Shown here: positions 1-4,610 of the stretch, piece by piece
How the letters are laid out: every line of letters starts with the position of its first letter
Numbering within the stretch: the first letter of the stretch is position 1
Source of the DNA: UMGS1908 sp045588795
Lineage (GTDB): Bacteria; Bacillota; Clostridia; Christensenellales; UBA1242
Direction: 5' to 3'
NCBI GenBank assembly: GCA_045588795.1
Contig: JAZNEY010000050.1
Location: 1-6,073, forward strand
DNA: 6,073 nt
Notes under the pieces: generated by a model
The model's input: only the letters and a program-made list of their open reading frames with translations
The model's database searches: none
Told to the model about the DNA's origin: nothing
Made by a program: the position numbers and the translations under genes

Positions 1-23
1 AATTAATGTAATTTTATAAGTTT

Positions 24-27
24 GGAG
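24..27 (+). promoter_or_regulatory. ribosome binding site that decides the start of the first gene
   Basis: GGAG lies 6 bases before the ATG at 34. A TTG in the same frame at 22 overlaps this site, so it cannot be the start served by it. The ATG at 34 is therefore preferred. Confidence 0.75.
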
Positions 28-33
28 AAATTT

Positions 34-336
34 ATGAAGAAATATTTTTGGATTTTTCTTATTGCGGGATTAATTGCTGCGGTGGTTTTGGGATATGGTT
101 TGTATAAAATAGTAGACCATTCTAATCATTATCAAATTGTAATTACTATTGATAAAGGTGATGAAATGCTTGATGTTAGAACACTTGAAGCAGGTCAAAC
201 CTTGCTTGTTCCAGAAGTGCCAGAGAAAGAGGGTAAAACCTTTAAGGGTTGGTATGCCGACCCAGAGGGAAGAAAAGAATTTGATTTTGATAAACCTATA
301 AGATATGACACAACAATTTATGCTCTTTGGGAGTAA
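34..336 (+). CDS. small membrane-anchored protein with a single InlB B-repeat-like domain
   Basis: This is a 100-residue protein. Residues 1-3 are a short basic start (MKK), and residues 4-24 form one hydrophobic segment with no lipobox and no clear signal-peptidase site, so it is probably an N-terminal anchor with the rest outside the cell. Residues 33-100 resemble one Listeria-Bacteroides (InlB B-repeat, Flg_new type) unit. The hallmark is FKGWYADPEG at 70-79, then an aromatic/acidic stretch (FDFDKPI) and the closing TTIYALWE at 93-100. In known proteins these units are small beta-rich modules of surface adhesins, usually in tandem and often with a cell-wall anchor. A single unit on a membrane stalk is unusual and its role cannot be told. 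A promoter lies between this gene and ung, so the two need not share an operon. An upstream operon partner would be outside the window. The domain call is firm; the function is unknown. Confidence 0.85.
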   Translation: MKKYFWIFLIAGLIAAVVLGYGLYKIVDHSNHYQIVITIDKGDEMLDVRTLEAGQTLLVPEVPEKEGKTFKGWYADPEGRKEFDFDKPIRYDTTIYALWE

Positions 337-344
337 AAAGCCTC

Positions 345-373
345 TTGAAAAGGATAAAAATTTGTGGTATCAT
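345..373 (+). promoter_or_regulatory. promoter for the ung operon (extended -10)
   Basis: TTGAAA at 345-350 and TATCAT at 368-373 are separated by 17 bases. The -10 box is preceded by TGG (365-367), which gives an extended -10 element. Transcription would start near 380, leaving a leader of about 38 bases that contains the strong AAAGGAGG site at 403-410. The match is read directly from the sequence; activity is inferred. Confidence 0.7.
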
Positions 374-417
374 AGCCTTATAGAAATCTTTTGTGTTTAT
401 TTAAAGGAGGCTAGGGT

Positions 418-1107
418 ATGCAGTTTTTTCAAAATGATTGGGATAACGCAATAGGTGAAGAGTTTGATAAAGCATACTTTCAAACAATTATTGACAAAGT
501 AGAAAGGGAATATGCGACTCACAAGGTATATCCTGCTGAAAATAAGATATTTTCGGCTTTCAAACTTACACCGTTTAAAGATGTTAAGGTTGTTATTATT
601 GGACAAGACCCTTATCACGGAGAGGGACAGGCTCATGGACTTTGTTTCTCTGTAATGCCGGGTGTCCAAGTTCCACCATCACTAGTAAATATTTTTAAAG
701 AGATTGCAGATGATATTGGTGGTTATGTTCCAGATAATGGATATTTAGTCCCTTGGGCAAAGCAAGGTGTATTGTTGCTTAACAGTGTTTTGACTGTAAG
801 GGAAGGACAGCCAAATTCTCACAGGCCTCTTGGCTGGGAAGAGTTTACAGATGCGGTTATTAAATCTTTGAACCAAAAGGAAAATAAGGTTGTGTTCTTA
901 CTTTGGGGGAACAATGCAAAGCAAAAGGCATCTCTTATTGACCAAAACAAGCATTTTGTGCTAACAGCATCACACCCAAGTCCACTTTCTGCATATAATG
1001 GCTTTTTCGGTTGCAAACATTTTTCTAAAACTAACGAATTGTTAAAGCAATCGGGGCAAAAAGAAATAGACTGGCAAATTGAAAATATAACACATTCATT
1101 TTTATAA
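418..1107 (+). CDS. ung: uracil-DNA glycosylase, family 1
   Basis: This enzyme cuts uracil from DNA (from cytosine deamination or dUTP incorporation) by hydrolysing the N-glycosidic bond, which starts base excision repair in the cytoplasm. The 229 residues match the usual bacterial Ung length. All family 1 motifs are present in order: GQDPYH at 62-67 with the water-activating Asp64 and with Tyr66, which excludes thymine; Phe77 in GLCFSV, which stacks on uracil; PPSLVNIFKE at 86-95; Asn122 in LLLNSVLTV, which reads the uracil edge; the WGNNAK strand at 163-168; and the HPSPLSA minor-groove loop at 186-192 with catalytic His186. AAAGGAGG at 403-410 sits 7 bases before the ATG, so the start is secure. 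It is the first gene of a likely three-gene operon: the next ATG follows its stop by 10 bases. Nothing suggests truncation or loss of activity. Confidence 0.98.
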   Translation: MQFFQNDWDNAIGEEFDKAYFQTIIDKVEREYATHKVYPAENKIFSAFKLTPFKDVKVVIIGQDPYHGEGQAHGLCFSVMPGVQVPPSLVNIFKEIADDIGGYVPDNGYLVPWAKQGVLLLNSVLTVREGQPNSHRPLGWEEFTDAVIKSLNQKENKVVFLLWGNNAKQKASLIDQNKHFVLTASHPSPLSAYNGFFGCKHFSKTNELLKQSGQKEIDWQIENITHSFL

Positions 1108-1117
1108 AGTGGGAAAT

Positions 1118-2575
1118 ATGAAAAAAGTTCTAGTTAGAAGTTTTACATTATTATTGTTAATGCTAATTTGTGTATCATTTTGTTTTGGAAAAGATTCACA
1201 ATTGTTTAGTGTTGCACATGCAAATGAAACTTTAACTGGGACTTTTTTGGTTTCTGAATATGAAACAAGCGCGACCAACATAATAAATTTTACTCCGCTA
1301 AAAAATGAAAGCGAAAGGCTTAGTGGAAGCAGTTGGGCGCCAACTTTGGTTCAAGGTGAGGGTGCACAAAAGTATCTGCAAGATGATATTAATGTTTCAG
1401 AGTTCTTTGGTTCATTTAATGTTGCAGGTGTTACGCAAAGTGAACTTACGCTGAAAACTTGGTTGTACTTTGACTTACATACAATGACAGACCTTACAGT
1501 TGGATTAAAAAATGAAGATGGCACTAAGAAAGTTGAGTGGACAATTAGCAGTACAAGTTTATATGGTTTACTTGAAAAAGATTTAACTGGTTATAAATTT
1601 GACACAATGTTTTACTCAGAGGAAAATGTTCCTTGGGGTTGGAACAGGCTTTCACTTCCGTTCTCATCTGCTACAAGCATAACAGAGGGGTTAATTGTTG
1701 ATGGAGTTGAGACAGGTGAAAAAGTTTTAGATTTAACAACCTTTTATGTTTACCAAAACACCGACACAATTATGGCACTTGGTTTGAATGTGTATGATAT
1801 TACAATCGAAAACTCAAATGCAAACTCTATTCAATGTGAAGAAAAACAACCGTTTTGTGTGGTAGAGTTTAATGTATTGACTATTGATGATGTAGTATAT
1901 ATGAATGAATATTTTACTATTCCATCAATAGCAGATGTGTATAAAACTATTTGGATTGGCGATACAAACTTGCTTGGTGCAAGTTATAAAAATGAGCAGT
2001 TTTACGCAGTTGAAGTGGTTTCTAATGGAGAGACAACATCAGAATATTATGGCAAGGCAATTTTACTTGAAAATGCAGAGTATGAAATTAATTATATGGT
2101 TGGCCGTGGTGATGGTAAGTTTGTAACGCTTCGCAATCAAGTTATAAATCCACAAAACTATGGTACGGGTGTGTGGTTTATTGATGGCGAGGTGGATATT
2201 AAAGAGGGCGAAATCTATGAATTGAAGTATAGTGTTCACAAGGCGTTTAAAAATGCTATTATTGAGTTTGAATCAACAGATGGGCAAATTCTTGAAATAG
2301 TTTCTATTAATCAAACAAAGCAAATTGTTACAGTCAAAGGCTTGAAAAGTGGTGAGGCTGGAATTACAATAAAGATATATGATGACAGGCTTTTAAACAG
2401 TTCAAGTGAAGATGGTCTTGAAAACAAGAGTCTTAAAGTTAATATAACAAAAGAAAGCGATAAGGTTTCTGTTGTTAAGGTTATGCTTTGGGTATCACTT
2501 GCTGTACTGGCTGGAATTGCAATATACTATACCGTAGTTTATATTAAAAAGTCGAAAAATTTTGAAGTAAAGTAA
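1118..2575 (+). CDS. secreted protein with C-terminal membrane anchor, unknown function
   Basis: I do not recognise this 485-residue protein as a named family. It starts with a signal peptide (basic MKKVLVR, hydrophobic core about 9-24) and a likely cleavage site after AHA at 33-35. There is no lipobox. Residues about 455-474 form one hydrophobic helix followed by a lysine-rich tail, so the protein should be held in the membrane by its C-terminus with about 420 residues outside. The outer part looks entirely beta-rich. Residues about 40-240 resemble a carbohydrate-binding-like sandwich (a WGWNRLSLPF strand and a later ALGLNVYDITIEN strand). Residues about 245-350 look Ig-like (EYEINYMVGRGDGK). 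Residues about 367-446 resemble a bacterial Big-type Ig domain (VTVKGLKSGEAGITIKIYD). These domain calls are by eye and weak. The ATG at 1118 is preferred over an in-frame GTG at 1109 because the only SD-like bases (AGTGGG, 1108-1113) lie before it. The SD is poor, so translation may be coupled to ung, 10 bases upstream. The htrA-like gene follows 17 bases later, so the two may act together at the surface. Confidence 0.8.
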   Translation: MKKVLVRSFTLLLLMLICVSFCFGKDSQLFSVAHANETLTGTFLVSEYETSATNIINFTPLKNESERLSGSSWAPTLVQGEGAQKYLQDDINVSEFFGSFNVAGVTQSELTLKTWLYFDLHTMTDLTVGLKNEDGTKKVEWTISSTSLYGLLEKDLTGYKFDTMFYSEENVPWGWNRLSLPFSSATSITEGLIVDGVETGEKVLDLTTFYVYQNTDTIMALGLNVYDITIENSNANSIQCEEKQPFCVVEFNVLTIDDVVYMNEYFTIPSIADVYKTIWIGDTNLLGASYKNEQFYAVEVVSNGETTSEYYGKAILLENAEYEINYMVGRGDGKFVTLRNQVINPQNYGTGVWFIDGEVDIKEGEIYELKYSVHKAFKNAIIEFESTDGQILEIVSINQTKQIVTVKGLKSGEAGITIKIYDDRLLNSSSEDGLENKSLKVNITKESDKVSVVKVMLWVSLAVLAGIAIYYTVVYIKKSKNFEVK

Positions 2576-2578
2576 AAC

Positions 2579-2585
2579 AAGGGGG
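2579..2585 (+). promoter_or_regulatory. ribosome binding site supporting a GTG start
   Basis: AAGGGGG lies 7 bases before the GTG at 2593. There is no in-frame ATG nearby, and the next in-frame methionine (residue 65) falls inside the membrane segment. GTG is therefore the natural start of the HtrA-like gene. Confidence 0.7.
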
Positions 2586-2592
2586 AAAAGTC

Positions 2593-4011
2593 GTGTACAG
2601 AGATGATTACGATAATGAAAATCGTAAAATTCCATATGATGATGAGCCAATAGCAAGAGGTTTTAGTGCAAGAGATTATAATCAAAGTGTAAGGCAAATC
2701 GAGAACAATAATGGGAAGAAAAAACTTGGATTTGTTGACATTTTTCAGTTTGTATTGTGTGTTTTACTTATTGTTGCAGTTGTTATGCTGTATGGGCAAA
2801 TTGACAAGATTGGAAATCAAAGGAATGTGTATAATGTGGACATTCAAGCAGAATATTCAGACCTGGCTTATGCATCTGCAAAAGGGCTTTTATCTACGGT
2901 TAATATTGGGGCAACGCTTACAAAAGAAATTGCGGTTACTAATGACAAGGGGCAAATCATTCAAACTTTGCCAAAGCTATCAACAAGTACCGAATTTTTC
3001 AAGTATAGTTATTCACTCGGTTCGGGTGTTATATATTCACTCGACAGAGGTGCGGGAAGTGCGTATATAATTACGAACTATCACGTGGTTGCAAATCTCG
3101 ACACGCACCCAAATGGTTTTGGTTATTATTATGTGCAACTTTGGGATTCTTCAACTCCGATAGAGGCAACATTTGTTGGCGGGAGTTATGTTTATGATAT
3201 AGCTGTTCTGTATATTGGAAATTCAGAAGAAGTAAAGGAAAGTTCTTGTTGTGCTGTTGAGGTGGCTAATTATGAAAATATAGTTTACGGAGATGATTGT
3301 ATTTCAATTGGCAATTCAATGGGCAGAAATCTAAGAACTGCAAATGGTATTATATCTGTTGAAGAATTAACTTTTGCAAGGTCTTATTCAAGGGGTGGAA
3401 CAACCTATTTAAGTAATGTAACCTATTTAAGTCATTCAGCCAGCGTAAACAGTGGAAACAGTGGAGGAGGTCTTTATGATGGAAATGGAAATCTTGCGGG
3501 TATTGTTAATGCAAAGTTTAGAGATGTTGAGTCAAACAAAACTTTAAAATACGAAGAAGTCGTTCACGGAATGTTCTATGCAATACCAAGCGATATTGCA
3601 GTGAGTATTGCCGAAAATGTGATAAGAAATAACGGAAAACTGGTAAAGGCGAGCACAGGTTTAGAATATTGGGATAATTATCAAGATGATTACGGGAAAA
3701 AATATTCTGAATTAAAGTCATATATTGATTGCGTTAATCCTAAAACTGAAATAACAGAGAAAGGTTTGAAAACTAGATGTGATATGATTGTTAATAAAGA
3801 TATAGGACAATTTTTAAAGGGTGATAAACTTATTTCTGTTGAATATAAATATAATGGAAATGATGTGGTTAAAAATCTAAATCATACCTCTGCTCTCGAA
3901 AGTGTTATGTTTAACTGGAGTAAGAATGATACGCTAACATTTACAGTTGAGAGAAATGGCGAAAAAATTGAAATTTTGATGGAAATTAATGCTACAACAG
4001 TAGTTATATAG
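2593..4011 (+). CDS. membrane-anchored HtrA/DegP-like trypsin-fold serine protease
   Basis: This 472-residue protein has the layout of Gram-positive HtrA: a cytoplasmic tail (about 1-46, rich in acidic residues and Asn), one membrane helix (about 47-68), a linker, a trypsin-like protease domain outside the cell (about 135-345) and a C-terminal PDZ-like region (about 375-468). The catalytic triad is complete: His164 in TNYHVV, Asp202 in YDIAVL and Ser290 in NSGNSGGGL. Other family landmarks are GSGVIY (143-148), SIGNSMG (238-244), NGIIS (251-255) and FYAIPSDIA (328-336). HtrA proteases degrade or refold damaged secreted proteins under envelope stress. Three points depart from the usual pattern: GNSGGP is GNSGGG here; the T-D before the Ser loop is replaced by H-S; and the PDZ region is weak, recognisable mainly from LKGDKLISVEY (409-419) and the final NDTLTFTVERNGEKI strands. 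The gene is the last of the ung set, 17 bases after its neighbour. No convincing terminator follows, so readthrough into the ACP gene is possible. Fold and active site are clear; its target is unknown. Confidence 0.93.
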   Translation: MYRDDYDNENRKIPYDDEPIARGFSARDYNQSVRQIENNNGKKKLGFVDIFQFVLCVLLIVAVVMLYGQIDKIGNQRNVYNVDIQAEYSDLAYASAKGLLSTVNIGATLTKEIAVTNDKGQIIQTLPKLSTSTEFFKYSYSLGSGVIYSLDRGAGSAYIITNYHVVANLDTHPNGFGYYYVQLWDSSTPIEATFVGGSYVYDIAVLYIGNSEEVKESSCCAVEVANYENIVYGDDCISIGNSMGRNLRTANGIISVEELTFARSYSRGGTTYLSNVTYLSHSASVNSGNSGGGLYDGNGNLAGIVNAKFRDVESNKTLKYEEVVHGMFYAIPSDIAVSIAENVIRNNGKLVKASTGLEYWDNYQDDYGKKYSELKSYIDCVNPKTEITEKGLKTRCDMIVNKDIGQFLKGDKLISVEYKYNGNDVVKNLNHTSALESVMFNWSKNDTLTFTVERNGEKIEILMEINATTVVI

Positions 4012-4031
4012 TAAAATGTTTTTCTAATTAG

Positions 4032-4060
4032 TTGACAATAAAATGAGGCTGTTTTATAAT
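4032..4060 (+). promoter_or_regulatory. consensus SigA-type promoter for the ACP gene
   Basis: TTGACA at 4032-4037 and TATAAT at 4055-4060 both match the consensus perfectly with the ideal 17-base spacer. Transcription should start near 4067, giving a leader of about 24 bases with AAAGGAG at 4078-4084. This predicts strong constitutive expression, as expected for an abundant carrier protein. Confidence 0.9.
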
Positions 4061-4090
4061 ATAACTTAATTAAAAATAAAGGAGTTTATT

Positions 4091-4324
4091 ATGACATTTG
4101 AAACCGTACAAGGCATAATTGTTAAAAATTTATCTGTTGATAAAAGCAAGGTTACAATGGAGGCTGACTTCGTTGCAGACCTTGGTGCTGATTCAATTGA
4201 TTTGGTAGAAATCTATATGGACCTTGAAGATACATTTAAGTTATCTATTCCAGATGATGAACTTCCAAACATTAAGAAAGTTGGCGATTTAGTTAAATTC
4301 ATTGATGAAAAGACAGGCAAATAA
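4091..4324 (+). CDS. acpP: acyl carrier protein
   Basis: This protein carries growing acyl chains as thioesters on a 4'-phosphopantetheine arm during type II fatty acid synthesis in the cytoplasm. Its 77 residues are the normal ACP length and it is strongly acidic. The attachment site is Ser35 in LGADSIDLVE (31-40), at the start of helix II. DSI in place of DSL is a common variant. The helix III region (SIPDDELPNIKKVGDLV) and the C-terminal helix (KFIDEK) are intact. AAAGGAG lies 6 bases before the ATG. The gene has its own consensus promoter and a hairpin after it, so it appears to be transcribed alone. It is not beside plsX, fab genes or rnc, where acpP often sits, so it could be the main ACP moved elsewhere or a second copy. 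The family call is certain; the symbol assumes the fatty acid role. Confidence 0.95.
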   Translation: MTFETVQGIIVKNLSVDKSKVTMEADFVADLGADSIDLVEIYMDLEDTFKLSIPDDELPNIKKVGDLVKFIDEKTGK

Positions 4325-4339
4325 TTAAAATTAAATGGT

Positions 4340-4385
4340 GTTAGGAACAGCATTAATAAAATGTCTGTTCCTAGCTTTATTTTGT
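4340..4385 (+). terminator. probable intrinsic terminator after the ACP gene
   Basis: A perfect 9-bp inverted repeat, TAGGAACAG at 4342-4350 and CTGTTCCTA at 4365-4373, is extended outward by a T-G wobble and a G-C pair. It is extended inward, past one bulged T at 4364, by CATT (4351-4354) pairing with AATG (4360-4363), leaving a 5-base loop. The stem is followed by TTTATTTTGT, a U-rich but interrupted tail. It starts 15 bases after the ACP stop codon. The broken T run suggests termination may be incomplete. Confidence 0.75.
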
Positions 4386-4406
4386 AGGAATTTTGAAAAT
4401 TGATTT

Positions 4407-4482
4407 GCTGGTATAGCACAGTTGGTAGTGCAATTGATTCGTAATCAATAGGTCGCCGGTTCGAGTCCGGCTACTAGCTCCA
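4407..4482 (+). tRNA. tRNA-Thr, anticodon CGT
   Basis: The full cloverleaf can be drawn. The acceptor stem is GCTGGTA (4407-4413) with TACTAGC (4472-4478), which includes one G-T pair. The D arm is GCAC/GTGC around AGTTGGTA. The anticodon stem is ATTGA/TCAAT with the loop TTCGTAA, placing the anticodon CGT at 4440-4442, which reads ACG (Thr). The variable loop is AGGTC. The T arm is GCCGG/CCGGC around TTCGAGT. The discriminator base is T4479, and CCA is encoded at 4480-4482. No clear promoter lies between the upstream hairpin (ending about 4385) and the tRNA, so it may depend on readthrough from the ACP promoter followed by processing. Confidence 0.97.
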
Positions 4483-4483
4483 A

Positions 4484-4515
4484 AAAATAGACCAAATAAT
4501 TTGGTTTATTTTTTT
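4484..4515 (+). terminator. intrinsic terminator after tRNA-Thr
   Basis: ACCAAA (4491-4496) pairs with TTTGGT (4500-4505) around a 3-base loop. The stem extends outward through G-T, A-T and T-A pairs into an A-run pairing with the T-run, and it ends in seven T residues at 4509-4515. It begins 2 bases after the CCA end, as is usual for a tRNA transcript. The A-run before the stem means it could also act weakly on the other strand. Confidence 0.8.
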
Positions 4516-4554
4516 ATGCAAAAAAATTTGTGCACATTGTCTAATGCTTAGCTC

Positions 4555-4584
4555 TTGACAAATGAATTGAAATGAATCTATAAT
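4555..4584 (+). promoter_or_regulatory. consensus SigA-type promoter for the kinase-CYTH gene
   Basis: TTGACA at 4555-4560 and TATAAT at 4579-4584 are perfect hexamers with an 18-base spacer. Transcription should start near 4591, which leaves a leader of about 20 bases that is mostly the strong AAAGGAGGTGG ribosome binding site at 4596-4606. An 8-bp palindrome, TGTGCACA at 4529-4536, lies 18 bases upstream of the -35 box. It could be chance or an operator. Confidence 0.88.
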
Positions 4585-4588
4585 GAGA
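4561..4588 (+). repeat. phased short direct repeat inside the promoter
   Basis: AATGAAT occurs at 4561-4567 and again at 4571-4577, exactly 10 bp apart (one helical turn), within the spacer between the -35 and -10 boxes. A looser copy, AATGAGA, lies at 4582-4588 across the end of the -10 box. The copies are short and AT-rich, so chance is possible, but the placement would suit a repressor. Confidence 0.4.
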
Positions 4589-4610
4589 ATAGAGTAAAGG
4601 AGGTGGAAAT

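Noticed and set aside
1..20. TATAAG at 15-20 as a -10 box for the first gene
   Set aside because: The matching -35 region would lie before the window, and the box would leave too short a leader before the GGAG site to be convincing.
22..33. TTG at 22 as the start of the first gene
   Set aside because: It overlaps the GGAG ribosome binding site that correctly serves the ATG at 34, and the added residues are not part of the membrane segment.
397..669. Minus-strand open frame over the 5' part of ung
   Set aside because: It is antisense to a strongly conserved gene, has no good ribosome binding site and encodes no recognisable protein. The other minus-strand frames (819-1016, 3518-3721, 4213-4419) fail for similar reasons.
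1109..1117. GTG at 1109 as the start of the secreted protein
   Set aside because: It has no Shine-Dalgarno sequence in front. The ATG at 1118 gives a normal MKK signal peptide start and has at least a weak SD.
4009..4031. Possible terminator after the HtrA-like gene (TAGTAAAA/TTTTTCTA)
   Set aside because: The stem is short, AT-only and mismatched with a 2-base loop, so it is too weak to call.
4462..4554. tRNA 3' end as a phage or island attachment site
   Set aside because: No second copy of the tRNA 3' end is seen and there is no integrase. The tRNA is followed by its own terminator and an ordinary promoter.
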